Assembly: GCA_038227995.1 (NCBI GenBank)
Contig: JBBRPP010000003.1
Coordinates: 186,001 to 250,000 of the forward strand
Direction: 5' to 3'
DNA length: 64,000 bases
DNA from: WLMZ01 sp038227995
GTDB taxonomy: Bacteria; Actinomycetota; Acidimicrobiia; Acidimicrobiales; Ilumatobacteraceae
Part shown: in pieces, positions 50,966 through 61,500 of the stretch
How positions within the stretch are numbered: the stretch's first letter is position 1
Layout: each line of letters begins with the position of its first letter
Notes under the pieces: model-generated
Told to the model about the DNA's origin: nothing
The model's input: the letters and a program-made list of their open reading frames with translations, nothing else
Databases searched by the model: none
Made by a program: the position numbers and the translations under genes

Positions 50966-52630
50966 ATGCAACGTACGTTCGATGATCTCGGCACACCCTT
51001 GTCCGACGTCACGTTCTGCGTGATCGATCTCGAGACCACGGGTGGCGACCGGAACACCGACACGATCACCGAGATCGGAGCGATCAAGGTGCGCGGAGGC
51101 GTTGGCCAGGGCACGTTCCAGACGCTCGTGAATCCGGGGCGAGCGATCCCCCCGACGATCACGATCCTGACGGGCATCTCCGATTCGATGGTGGTGACGG
51201 CGCCGCGCATCGATCAGGTGCTGCCGACGCTGCTCGAGTTCTGCCGTGACTCGGTGATCGTGGGCCACAACGTCCGTTTCGACGTGGGCTTCCTCAATGC
51301 CGCGCTCATCCGCTCGCATCGACCGACGTTGTCGAACATCGTCATCGACACACTCGGTCTCGCTCGTCGGCTCGTCCGGGACGAAGTGCCCGATTGCCGC
51401 CTCGGCACGCTGGCCAGCCGTTTCCGACTCGACCATCAGCCGAGCCATCGCGCCCTCGACGACGCGCTTGCAACAGCCGACCTGCTCCACCTCCTGATCG
51501 AACGGGCCGCGTCGTTCGGCGTGATGGGTCTCGACGACCTGCAACTGCTGCCCAAGATCGGCGGACACCCGCAAGTCGCGAAGCTCAAGCTCACCAACCA
51601 CCTGCCCCGCTCGCCGGGCGTGTACCTCTTCCGCGATGCCCGCGGCGATGTGCTCTATGTCGGCAAGGCGACCAATCTGCGGCAGCGAGTTCGCAGCTAC
51701 TTCGGGAGCGACGATCGCCGCAAGATCGGCCCGATGTTGCGCGAGGCACATCGCGTCAGCCACGTCGAGACACCCGATCCGCTGACGGCGGGCGTGCTCG
51801 AACTGCGCTATCTCCATCAGCTCGCTCCGCGCTACAACAAGCAGGGCACGACGTGGGACCGCTATTGCTACGTCAGGCTGTCCACCGACGAAACCTGGCC
51901 TCGGCTGTCGATCGTGAAGGACCCCAAGGCACTTGGGTTTCACCTGGGTCCGTTGCCATCGCGCACGATGGCCAACCTCGTGATCGAGGCGATCCAATCG
52001 GTCGCTCCGCTGCGTCGGTGCACCGTCCGGCTCGGGCGGAAGCACGTGCCGCCGGTTGGCGCGACAGAATGCACCGCTGCGCAACTCGGCGTCGCCGAGT
52101 GCCCGTGTTCGGGGTCATCCGATCCCCAGCGCTACGCAGCCGCGGTCGAGATGGTGCTGCGTGGGTTGGGAGCCGAACCCGATGTGCTGCTCCATCCGCT
52201 GCGCGAACGCATGCTCCAGCTCGCCCGCAGCCAACGTTTCGAGGAAGCGGCGGCCGTTCGCGATCGCGCCCAGGCGTTGTCGGGCGCGCTGCGCCGTCAG
52301 CGGATGATCGACAACCTTCGCCGTACACAGCAACTCGATCTGCGATTCGGCGACATCGTGTTCGAGTTCGATCACGGACGGTTGATGGATTCGCGGGTCG
52401 ACGGAACGCTGGGCATGGCGCTCACTCTGCCCGCTCCCGCAGCGGGCGATCTCGAACGACCCCTGTCGCGAGACGCCGTCGACGAGGTGTTGTGCATCGC
52501 CCGCTCCCTCGAGGCCAACAGCCACCGGATCTCGCTGCTGCGATGCACCGGCGAATGGACACATCCGCTGCACCGCCTCGCCACGTTCGAACCACTGCGA
52601 CCCGAACGACCCGACCGCCGCGCCGCCTGA
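50966..52630 (+). CDS. DEDDh exonuclease fused to GIY-YIG (UvrC/Cho-like) nuclease
   Basis: Protein of 554 residues. Residues 10-180: DEDDh exonuclease with CVIDLETTGGD, VIVGHNVRFDVGFL and SHRALDDALATADLLHLLI, like the DnaQ epsilon subunit. Residues about 200-290: GIY-YIG domain SPGVYLFRDARGDVLYVGKA and LRQRVRSYFG as in UvrC. A further region to about 440 has the paired HPLRERMLQLARSQRFEEAA UVR-like segment. The fusion is known in Actinobacteria and presumably acts in repair. ATG at 50966 is favoured by GGGG 8 bases upstream; ATG 50960 is possible. Confidence 0.9.
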   Translation: MQRTFDDLGTPLSDVTFCVIDLETTGGDRNTDTITEIGAIKVRGGVGQGTFQTLVNPGRAIPPTITILTGISDSMVVTAPRIDQVLPTLLEFCRDSVIVGHNVRFDVGFLNAALIRSHRPTLSNIVIDTLGLARRLVRDEVPDCRLGTLASRFRLDHQPSHRALDDALATADLLHLLIERAASFGVMGLDDLQLLPKIGGHPQVAKLKLTNHLPRSPGVYLFRDARGDVLYVGKATNLRQRVRSYFGSDDRRKIGPMLREAHRVSHVETPDPLTAGVLELRYLHQLAPRYNKQGTTWDRYCYVRLSTDETWPRLSIVKDPKALGFHLGPLPSRTMANLVIEAIQSVAPLRRCTVRLGRKHVPPVGATECTAAQLGVAECPCSGSSDPQRYAAAVEMVLRGLGAEPDVLLHPLRERMLQLARSQRFEEAAAVRDRAQALSGALRRQRMIDNLRRTQQLDLRFGDIVFEFDHGRLMDSRVDGTLGMALTLPAPAAGDLERPLSRDAVDEVLCIARSLEANSHRISLLRCTGEWTHPLHRLATFEPLRPERPDRRAA

Positions 52631-52659
52631 GTCACCTGAGTCACCCGAGTCACCCGAGT
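52629..52659. repeat. 9-base tandem repeat after the exonuclease gene
   Basis: GAGTCACCT, GAGTCACCC, GAGTCACCC and GAGT, beginning within the stop codon of the exonuclease gene. 3.4 copies, non-coding. Likely slipped-strand variable; role unknown. Confidence 0.7.
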
Positions 52660-52660
52660 T

Positions 52661-52678
52661 GATGACCCCGCCGTCATC
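52661..52678. terminator. candidate hairpin between exonuclease and thrB
   Basis: GATGAC-CCCGCC-GTCATC, 6-base arms, between convergent genes. No U-run. Possibly a weak bidirectional terminator. Confidence 0.35.
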
Positions 52679-52704
52679 GACATCCGCCGGCGTGGACGCA
52701 ACGG

Positions 52705-53547
52705 TCAGGTTGCTTCGATCGACGCTCCGCCGTGATCGATCCGCAGGATCTTCGTGTGCCCGTCAGCAGGCAAGGCCGCCGCCAGCGTTTCCGCGGCCTC
52801 GGGCGCACACATCGCGGCGACCGTCGGCCCCGACCCGGACAGCCACGCGCACCACGCGCCGGCGTCGAGCGCCGCCTCGTGCGCGGCACGGGTTGCAGGT
52901 GCGGCAGCGAACCTCACCGACTGGTGGATTCGGTCTTCGGTGGCGTGCCGGAGCGCATCGACATCACCCGATGCCAGCGCGGCGACGAGCATCGACGAAC
53001 GCCCCAGGTTGAACACCGCATCGGCCAGCGAGATCGTCGTCGCCAGCTTGCCGCGGCTCTGATCGGTGCTGGTCGTGAACGACGGCACCCACACCACGAT
53101 CGCCGGATCGAGCTGCAACGGCACTCGCAACGACCGCTCACCGGTCGTCACACACACGCCGCCGAGCAGCGCCGGTGCCGCGTTGTCTGCGTGTCCTTCC
53201 AGGTCAGCAGCAATGTCGAGGATCTCGACGGCATATCGTCCGACCGCCTCGTGGGGATCGCCATCTCGTTGAGCGCACGCCAGCAGCAGACCGCCGACGC
53301 GTACGGCGGCGCTGTAGCCCAAACCACGCGCCATCGGAATCGGCGACCGCACCCACAGGTCTCCCGCGCCGCCGGCACGGGCGAACGCGACCGTCGCGAG
53401 GTGGTGCTCGTCCGCCGCATGCGCACCGTCAGGGATCGATCCGTCTGGTTCGATCAGACCGACCTCGGCCCACAGCGTGAGCGCCACACCGAGCGTGTCG
53501 AACCCGGGACCCATGTTCGCCGACGTGGCCGGCACGCGGCTGATCAT
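52705..53547 (-). CDS. thrB: homoserine kinase
   Basis: Protein of 280 residues. GHMP kinase that phosphorylates homoserine for threonine synthesis. RVPATSANMGPGFDTLGVAL (substrate site), WVRSPIPMARGLGYSAAVRV (the GHMP phosphate loop PxxxGLGxSAA) and a C-terminal AWCAWLSGSGPTVAAMCAPE are visible. ATGA overlap with the trpD stop. No thrC or hom is nearby, so this is an unusual pairing with a tryptophan gene. Confidence 0.93.
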   Translation of the reverse strand: MISRVPATSANMGPGFDTLGVALTLWAEVGLIEPDGSIPDGAHAADEHHLATVAFARAGGAGDLWVRSPIPMARGLGYSAAVRVGGLLLACAQRDGDPHEAVGRYAVEILDIAADLEGHADNAAPALLGGVCVTTGERSLRVPLQLDPAIVVWVPSFTTSTDQSRGKLATTISLADAVFNLGRSSMLVAALASGDVDALRHATEDRIHQSVRFAAAPATRAAHEAALDAGAWCAWLSGSGPTVAAMCAPEAAETLAAALPADGHTKILRIDHGGASIEAT

Positions 53548-54602
53548 GTGCTGGCGAGCGTCGCACTCTGCGAAGTGGCGACGAGACCGGCCAACGAGGC
53601 CGCTGCCCGACCGCTGTCGATCGACTGCCGCGCCAACTCGATGCCATGCGCGAGGTCATCGGCGACGCCGGCCACGACCAAGCCGGCGCCGGCGTTGAGC
53701 ACGACGATGTCGCGGTGCGGTCCGGTCTCGCCGGCCATCACGCCACGCACGACAGCGGCGTTGCGCTGGCGATTGCCGCCCACGAGTTGATCCATCGTTG
53801 CCGGGGCCAGCCCGAGCGCGACGGGATCGACGGTGAACGTGCTCACCTCGCCGTTCTCGAGCGCGAGCACGGTGGAGGAGCCGACTGTCGTGAGCTCGTC
53901 GAGACCATTGCCGTGAACGATCCAGGCGCGGGTCGTGCCGTGGTTGCGCAGTGTCGTCAGCATTCGTTCGGCGAACGTCGGGTTGGCGACACCGATGACC
54001 TGGCGACGGACGCGGCCCGGGTTGGCCATCGGGCCCAGCAGGTTGAAGACGGTGGGAATGCCGACCTCGCGCCGAGATGGCGCTGCATAGCGAAATGCAG
54101 GGTGGAAGGTCGGCGCGAAGCAGAACCCCATGCCGGCTTCACGGACGCAACGCAGGACGCCGTCGGGGGTCAGTTCGATCGCCACGCCGAGCTCGTCGAG
54201 CACGTCAGCCGTGCCGCACTCCGACGACGCCGCCCGGCCGCCGTGCTTGCACACGGGCACCCCCGCGCCGGCGACCACGATCGCGGCCATCGTCGAGACA
54301 TTGATCGAGTGGCTGCGATCACCACCGGTACCGACGATGTCGATCGCCCGATCGCGTAAGTCGTCTCCCAGTGGCACCAACGTGGCGGCACCGAGCACCG
54401 CATCGAGCAGGCCGGTCAATTCCGCTTCGCTCTCGCCCTTGGCCCGCAGCGCGACCACGAACGCAATCAACTGCGCCGGCGTGGCGTCGCCGCTGAGGAT
54501 CGTCGCCATCGCCTCCTTGGCCGCAGCAGCCGACAGATCCTGGCGATCGAGCAGTTGAGTCAAGAGCGCGGGCCAACCACCGAGTTCGTCGAAATGAGAC
54601 AC
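53544..54602 (-). CDS. trpD: anthranilate phosphoribosyltransferase
   Basis: Protein of 352 residues. Transfers phosphoribose from PRPP to anthranilate in tryptophan biosynthesis. DIVGTGGDRSHSINVSTMAA (PRPP site), VPVCKHGGRAASSECGTADV, FAPTFHPAFRYAAPSRREVG and FNLLGPMANPGRVRRQVIGV are diagnostic. GTG start at 54602 with leaderless TAGTCT box embedded in an inverted repeat. It begins a trpD-thrB unit; the rest of the trp genes are elsewhere. Confidence 0.95.
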   Translation of the reverse strand: MSHFDELGGWPALLTQLLDRQDLSAAAAKEAMATILSGDATPAQLIAFVVALRAKGESEAELTGLLDAVLGAATLVPLGDDLRDRAIDIVGTGGDRSHSINVSTMAAIVVAGAGVPVCKHGGRAASSECGTADVLDELGVAIELTPDGVLRCVREAGMGFCFAPTFHPAFRYAAPSRREVGIPTVFNLLGPMANPGRVRRQVIGVANPTFAERMLTTLRNHGTTRAWIVHGNGLDELTTVGSSTVLALENGEVSTFTVDPVALGLAPATMDQLVGGNRQRNAAVVRGVMAGETGPHRDIVVLNAGAGLVVAGVADDLAHGIELARQSIDSGRAAASLAGLVATSQSATLAST

Positions 54603-54623
54603 AGCGCCAGACTAGGCGCTGTG
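54600..54623 (-). promoter_or_regulatory. inverted repeat around the trpD -10 box
   Basis: CACAGCGCC-AGACTA-GGCGCTGTG on the plus strand: 9-base perfect arms around the TAGTCT -10 hexamer (54609-54614 on the minus strand), with the GTG start inside one arm. Looks like an operator that a dimeric regulator could bind to block the -10. Alternatively it forms a hairpin in readthrough RNA. Confidence 0.55.
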
Positions 54624-54642
54624 CTGGTCTGCCGAGCAGGTG

Positions 54643-54882
54643 TTATGCGGTTCGACGTCGCTGGCGAATGATGCGCCGTCGCTCACGTTCCGTCGCACCG
54701 CCCCAGACCCCCTGCTTCTCGCGAGAGGCCAGCGCGTGCTCGAGACATGCGATACGGACGTCGCACTGTTGGCAAACTGATTTGGCGGGCAACGCTTCGT
54801 CCTCGTCGTCCGGATAGAACATCGCGGGATCGAGCCCCCGACAGGCTCCGAGCTCCCGCCACACAATTGCTTTGGGTGACAC
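54643..54882 (-). CDS. whiB: WhiB-family iron-sulfur regulator
   Basis: Protein of 79 residues. Four cysteines in the WhiB pattern: ELGACRGLDPAMFYP, then SVCQQCDVRIACLEHAL (C-x2-C-x5-C), followed by GVWGGATERERRR, the GVWGG beta-turn, and a basic DNA-binding end RRIIRQRRRTA. Such proteins bind a 4Fe-4S cluster and sigma factor. GTG at 54880-54882 gives the usual length; AAGGA lies about 11 bases upstream. The frame continues to 55140 but without family-like sequence. Which WhiB type is not determined. Confidence 0.9.
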   Translation of the reverse strand: MSPKAIVWRELGACRGLDPAMFYPDDEDEALPAKSVCQQCDVRIACLEHALASREKQGVWGGATERERRRIIRQRRRTA

Positions 54883-54967
54883 AATCGCCCCAGTCCTTCT
54901 GCGTCTTCGTTGAGTTGGTGTTCCACATACACGGTGCAGCCACAGACCCCCCTGCGACGACAACTCG

Positions 54968-55020
54968 TAACTTAGGTGGTCAGGAAATCGATTTCCAGGG
55001 GTAAATCGAAAATTTGTGAA
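54968..55020 (-). promoter_or_regulatory. AT-rich whiB upstream region with palindrome
   Basis: A perfect 14-base palindrome GGAAATCGATTTCC (54983-54996) and a half-site AAATCG (55003-55008) lie about 100 bases upstream of whiB in a locally AT-rich patch. A TAAGTT hexamer (54970-54975, minus strand) could be a -10. Probable regulator binding site, possibly serving both whiB and the end of the iron-sulfur gene. Confidence 0.5.
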
Positions 55021-55028
55021 TCTGTGCG

Positions 55029-56354
55029 TCAGCCGGAAACGTGTTCTTCGGCAAACCCATATGCCCGCGCAATCATCTGAATCGGATGGATGGCAACGGT
55101 TCCCATTTGCTCGGTGATCACGACGTTGGCGAGATGGCAATCACCGGCGATGACCTCGCCATCCGTCGCGGCAACAACGTCGGCGAGCCGCCTCCCGATG
55201 GCGATGGATTCGTCGGCGTGTTCGGCCCGCATCCCCCACGACCCATCGACTCCTGCACACTGCTGGACGAGTCGGATCGTCGTGCCCGTCAGCTTCATCA
55301 GATCGCGGCTGCGCAGGCCGATCTCCTGCGCCCGGAGGTGGCAGGGCGCGTGATAGGTCACAGACTCGGGCACGTCGCCACTGAAGTCCATGTCGAGGCT
55401 GGTCCCATCGCTGCGATGGAGCTTCATGAGGTACTCGGCAGCGTCAAAGGTGTGCTCGGAGACCATGGCGGAATCGGTCCCAGGCACGAAATCGGGATAG
55501 TCGTTCTTGATGATGTAACCACAGGTCGGCTGCGGAACGACGATGTCGTGTCCGCGGCGAATCTCGCTGGCGAGCAGGGCGACGTTGCGTGCCGCGACCT
55601 TGGTGAATTGATCCTGATCCCCGCCGTGCAACCACGGCGCACCGCAACAGCCGACTTCAGCTACAGAAACCTCGATGCCATTGCGCTCATACACCTTGAC
55701 CAGATCATGGCCGATCGACGGCTGCTGGTACTCGACGAGGCAGGTCGGGAAGAGGGCGACGCTCCCCTGCCGCTTGCCGATGCGGACCGTTGGACGGCGT
55801 TTGAACCAGGTCGAGAACCGCTGCCGGGAGAACGTCGGCAGCAGACGCACGCTCGAGACTCCGGTGGCGGCCTGCACGACTTTGCGCACCAGTGTGCCCG
55901 GCGCGGCCCCGACGATTCGGTTCGCCATCGGAGCAGTCGCACTCCCGATCGTGCCGGACAGATCTGATCGAGCGATCAATTGCGTCGTCGACCGGCGGCG
56001 CACGGACTCCTGCCCGGTTTCGTGCAACATCGCCTTGGCGCGCAGCATCAACCGTGGGAAATCGATCGCGACCTCGCTCGTGCCGGGCCTGTATGGGCAG
56101 CCGAGGATGCAGAGCTTGCACTGATGGCATTCCTCGACGACCTGGTTCTGCTGAGCCGGGGTCAGCCGGCCCGCGTCACGGGCACCGTCGCCACCAGCGC
56201 GTTGCTCGATCATGTCGAACAACGTCGGGAACGCCGAGCACAAGGTCACGCACTGCCGACATTCGACGCAGACGTCGGCGACGCGACTGAGTTCGTTGCG
56301 GACATCGGCTTCGTCGAGATACTGCGCGTTGCGAGGGTCGTACGTGATCGTCAT
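55029..56354 (-). CDS. GlpC/heterodisulfide-reductase-like iron-sulfur oxidoreductase
   Basis: Protein of 441 residues. Two ferredoxin-type motifs, CVECRQCVTLCSAFP and CHQCKLCILGCPYRP, then two cysteine-rich CCG-type regions: GCCGAPWLHGG and the later YHAPCHLRAQ plus GDCHLANV. This architecture fits GlpC, HdrD and related membrane electron carriers that take electrons from flavoprotein dehydrogenases to quinone. Divergent from glpD with an 87-base gap, suggesting partnership. ATG 56354 is preferred; GTG 56372 is possible. TAACGT lies upstream. Confidence 0.85.
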   Translation of the reverse strand: MTITYDPRNAQYLDEADVRNELSRVADVCVECRQCVTLCSAFPTLFDMIEQRAGGDGARDAGRLTPAQQNQVVEECHQCKLCILGCPYRPGTSEVAIDFPRLMLRAKAMLHETGQESVRRRSTTQLIARSDLSGTIGSATAPMANRIVGAAPGTLVRKVVQAATGVSSVRLLPTFSRQRFSTWFKRRPTVRIGKRQGSVALFPTCLVEYQQPSIGHDLVKVYERNGIEVSVAEVGCCGAPWLHGGDQDQFTKVAARNVALLASEIRRGHDIVVPQPTCGYIIKNDYPDFVPGTDSAMVSEHTFDAAEYLMKLHRSDGTSLDMDFSGDVPESVTYHAPCHLRAQEIGLRSRDLMKLTGTTIRLVQQCAGVDGSWGMRAEHADESIAIGRRLADVVAATDGEVIAGDCHLANVVITEQMGTVAIHPIQMIARAYGFAEEHVSG

Positions 56355-56427
56355 ACAGGGGGCGACCTGCACGTTAGCTGTCCCTGCCAGGTCCGAGTCT
56401 CCGTGGCTTGCCGACAGAGGGCAGCAC

Positions 56428-56433
56428 TAGGCT
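56428..56433 (+). promoter_or_regulatory. -10 box, leaderless promoter of glpD
   Basis: TAGGCT followed by CGCCGCCG (8 bases) and ATG at 56442, in the 87-base gap divergent from the iron-sulfur gene. Confidence 0.55.
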
Positions 56434-56441
56434 CGCCGCCG

Positions 56442-58108
56442 ATGAGCCGACTCCGACCCGCCGCACCGTTCGAACGCTCCCAGATGTTGCGCCGACTGGC
56501 CGACGAGCCGTTCGACGTGGTCGTCATCGGTGGCGGTATCACCGGTGTCGGTGTGGCGCTCGACGCGGCCAGCCGTGGGCTACGGACAGCGCTGGTCGAG
56601 CGCGACGACTTCGCCTCCGGCACCTCGTCGAAGAGTTCGAAGCTCGTCCACGGCGGCTTGCGCTACCTCCAGCAGGGCGAGGTCCGACTCGTCTACGAAG
56701 CACTTCACGAGCGTCAGCGGCTGCGCAAGAACGCTCCGCACCTGGTGCGCGTGCTGCCGTTCATGATCCCGATCTTGACCCGCGACGGTGTCGTCTCGCG
56801 CAAGATCGCGCGGGTGCTCGGCACGTCGATGTGGATGTACGACCTCACCGGTGGATGGCGCATCGGCAAGCTGCACAAGCGGCTCAAGAAGGCCGCCGCG
56901 TTCACCCATCTCCCGACGATGCCCGAGCAGCGACTGGCGTCGGCCTACCTCTACTACGACGCGACGGCCGACGATGCACGGCTCTGTCTCACCGTCGCGC
57001 GCACCGCGGCAGCGCACGGGGCTGCAGTCGCCAACGGATGCCGGGTCACCGAGATCACCAGGGACGCGAACGGGATGGCCACGGGTGTCATCGTCGAGAC
57101 TGATGGCGAATCGATCGCGATCCGGGCGGCCACAATCGTCAACGCGTCCGGCGTGTGGGCCGACGATGTCCGATCGCTGGCTGAAGCCGAGCACCCCGAT
57201 TCGCTCCGCCCGGCGAAGGGTGTCCACCTCACCGTCCCGTGGAGGTTGGTCCGTAACGACATCGCCGTCGTGATCCCAGTGCCGAAGGACAAGCGCAGCC
57301 TGTTCGTCGTCCCGTGGGGACCGCTCCCCGACGGCACGTACATGCACACGTACATCGGCACCACCGACACCGACTACGCCGGGGATCTCGATGATCCACC
57401 GTGCACGAAGGACGACATCGACTACGTGTTGCGCGCGCTCAACGCGTCGATCACCACCGGCGTCACGGCCGCCGACGTCACCGGCGTGTGGGCCGGTCTG
57501 CGTCCACTCGTGAAGAAGGGCGGATCAGCGCGCACCGCCGATCTCTCTCGGCGCCACAGCGTCACCGTCAACGATGCCGGGATGATCAGCGTCACCGGCG
57601 GCAAGCTGACGACATACCGGGAGATGGCCGAGGACACGGTCGATGTCGTGGTCCAGCGGCTCGGCCGGCGAGATCGGTGCCGCACGAAGCACCTGCCGCT
57701 GCTGGGTGCCGATGGCTATCGCGAGCCAGAGGCGGGTTCGCCGGACCTCCATCTCGCGAGCAGGTTCGGCACCGGGGCGGACGAGGTCCGCACACTCATC
57801 GCCGATGACGCCACCCTCGATCGGCCGATGGCCGATGGCCTGCCATACATCCGAGCGGAAGCCGTCTACGCGGTGCGCCACGAAATGGCTCGCTCCCTCG
57901 ACGATGTGATGTCGCGACGCACACGCGCTCGGCTCTTCGACCGAGACGCATCCGTCCGTGCGGCCGCCGACATCGCCGCGCTGATCGGCGCCGAGTTGGG
58001 CTGGGACGACGCAAAGATCCGAGCGGAAGTCGATTCCTACACGGCCAGCTGCGAGGCCGAACGACTGGCTGGCACTGTCAGCGCGGCAACACCGGTGGCT
58101 GATCTCGC

Positions 58109-58112
<4 letters not shown>
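56442..58112 (+). CDS. glpD: glycerol-3-phosphate dehydrogenase (FAD)
   Basis: Protein of 556 residues. VVVIGGGITGVGVALDAASR is the FAD Rossmann motif, followed by LVERDDFASGTSSKSSKLVH, GGLRYL, the substrate-region ASAYLYYDATADDARLCLTV and GTTDTDYAGDLDDP near the C-terminal half. Oxidises glycerol-3-phosphate to DHAP and passes electrons to quinone. First gene of a plus-strand unit: the next gene overlaps its stop by ATGA. Confidence 0.94.
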
Positions 58113-59583
<1,471 letters not shown>

Positions 59584-59587
<4 letters not shown>

Positions 59588-59991
59588 GCGAGCGTTGGGA
59601 CGCCGATGCGCTGAAGTCGGGGGCGCTGACGAGCCTCATGTTCGCCGCGCCATTCGTCGTCGTCGCCGCATTGATCCGCGACAAGCACGACAAGAATGGC
59701 AGCGGATGGGGCCCGCTGCTGTTCTTCGCCGCGCTGACCGGTTTCTTCCTCGGGGCCGGCGTCGCCGCGTGGCGCCAGACCGTGCGGGCGCCGCTGTCAC
59801 ACGCACTGGTCGCATCGACCGGCACGTTCGTCGTGGTCCAGGGCGTCTTCGCGATCATCCGCCTGGTCCGCGGCGAAGATGTGCGCTGGTTCAGCATCGT
59901 GTTCACCCTCACGCTGGTGTCGGGTGTCGGATTGATCGGGGGCTTGATGGGGATGAACTTGCAGAAGCGCGGATTCGAGCCGAAGCGATGA
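59584..59991 (+). CDS. small membrane protein in the glp unit
   Basis: Protein of 135 residues. Four predicted membrane segments (ALTSLMFAAPFVVVAALI, LLFFAALTGFFLGAGVAAW, HALVASTGTFVVVQGVFAI, IVFTLTLVSGVGLIGGLMG). No family recognised. Start is ATG at 59584, overlapping the previous stop (ATGA); ATG 59578 is possible. Its own stop overlaps the kinase ATG. Presence between AGPS-like and kinase genes suggests a membrane role in glycerolipid metabolism. Confidence 0.8.
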
Positions 59992-61436
59992 GCATTCTCG
60001 TCATCGACGTTGGCACCAGCGGCTTGCGATCGGCCGTCGTCACACCCGACGCCGCTGTGCAGCACGTCACCTATGCGGCGTTCGCGCCGACCAGTCCGTC
60101 GCCCGGCTTGATCGAATTCGACGCGGTGGCGATGGGCCGTTCGGTGCTCGACGTGACCAACGCGACCCTGGCCGCCAACGGCGACCACATCGACGCCGTC
60201 GGCATCACCGCCCAACGAGCGTCCACCATCGTGTGGGATCGCGCCACCGGCGAACCTGTCGGCCCTGCACTCGGCTGGCAGGACCTGCGCACCGTCTTCG
60301 AATGCATCATGGCCAAAGCAGATCATGGTCTCGCGCTGGCCCCGAACCAATCCGCGACGAAGGTCGCGTGGTTGCTGAACACCTTCGATCCCGAGCGATC
60401 TCGTGATCTGCTGTTCGGTACGGTCGACACGTGGGTCACCTGGATCGTGTCCGGCGGGACGCTGCACGTGACCGACCACACCAACGCCGCCGTCACGGGC
60501 CTGTACGACATGTCCGCCCGCGCCTGGTCACGGCATGCGTGTGAGGCGTTGGGCGTACCGATGCGCATGCTGCCCACCATCGTCGACTCCAGCGGCGAAC
60601 TCGGCATCGCGTCTGCGCTGCCGGGCGCGCCGCTGATCGCCGGACTCGCGGGCGATCAGCAGGCGTCACTGGTCGGCCAGGGGTGCGTCCGACCCGGTCT
60701 GGCCAAGATCACGTTCGGTACGGGCGGAATGCTCGACCTGTGCACCGGACCGATGGCACCGACCGATCATCATCGCAGCGCGCAAGGCACCTTCCCCATC
60801 GTCGCCTGGACCCGCAATGGCGAGGCCAACTGGGGAGTCGAAGCGATCATGCTGTCGGCCGGCACCAATGTCGAATGGTTGCGTGACGACCTCGGCATCA
60901 TCCCGACGGCAGCCGCCAGCCACGACGTCGCATCCCAGTGCGACACCGCCGATGGCGTCGTCTACGTGCCGGCCCTGCTCGGGCTCGGCACACCCAAGTG
61001 GGACTATGGCGCGCGCGGCACGTTGCTGGGCATCACCCGCGGCACTGGACGGGCACACATCACGCGCGCTGTCCTCGAAGGTGTCGCCCAGCGTGGCGCT
61101 GATCTGGTCGACGCGGCCGAGGCCGACACAGGGCTCACGATCCCTGTGCTGCGCATCGACGGCGGGATGAGCGAGAACCCCACGTTCGTGCAGGCACTCG
61201 CCAATGCGACGGGCAAACCGGTCGAGGTCTCCCCCGTCACCGAGGCGACGACGCTCGGCGCCGGATACTTGGCCGGGCTCGCCGTTGGTACGTGGACTCA
61301 CCTCGACGAAGTGGCAGACTCTTGGTCGCCTGCGATCATTGTCGAACCGACCGGTTCGCTCGACCGTGATCGTTGGCGGCAGGCCATCGAACGTGCATCG
61401 CGTTGGATACCCGACCTGTCGGCTCTCGACTTCTAA
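59988..61436 (+). CDS. FGGY-family carbohydrate kinase
   Basis: Protein of 482 residues. FGGY signature sequences: LVIDVGTSGLRSAVVTPDAA, VGITAQRASTIVWDRATGEP, LIAGLAGDQQASLVGQGCVR, TFGTGGMLDLCTG and LRIDGGMSENPTFVQALANA. It is a GlpK-like or xylulokinase-like enzyme, but lacks the GlpK NQRET motif (QRAST instead), so the sugar or polyol is uncertain. ATGA overlap ends the glpD unit. A clear glycerol kinase is at 39142, so this one may have a different substrate or regulation. Confidence 0.9.
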   Translation: MSILVIDVGTSGLRSAVVTPDAAVQHVTYAAFAPTSPSPGLIEFDAVAMGRSVLDVTNATLAANGDHIDAVGITAQRASTIVWDRATGEPVGPALGWQDLRTVFECIMAKADHGLALAPNQSATKVAWLLNTFDPERSRDLLFGTVDTWVTWIVSGGTLHVTDHTNAAVTGLYDMSARAWSRHACEALGVPMRMLPTIVDSSGELGIASALPGAPLIAGLAGDQQASLVGQGCVRPGLAKITFGTGGMLDLCTGPMAPTDHHRSAQGTFPIVAWTRNGEANWGVEAIMLSAGTNVEWLRDDLGIIPTAAASHDVASQCDTADGVVYVPALLGLGTPKWDYGARGTLLGITRGTGRAHITRAVLEGVAQRGADLVDAAEADTGLTIPVLRIDGGMSENPTFVQALANATGKPVEVSPVTEATTLGAGYLAGLAVGTWTHLDEVADSWSPAIIVEPTGSLDRDRWRQAIERASRWIPDLSALDF

Positions 61437-61500
61437 AGTTGGAGCGCAGACCCCTGGCCGGGAAGGCTATGGGTGAACATCTCGAAAGGACCCAGTCTTC
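61437..61500. other. short gap before ferritin-like genes
   Basis: 64 bases. GAAAGGA (61484-61490) precedes the GTG at 61501 by 10 bases and looks like its ribosome binding site; no obvious -10 or terminator is visible. Confidence 0.4.
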
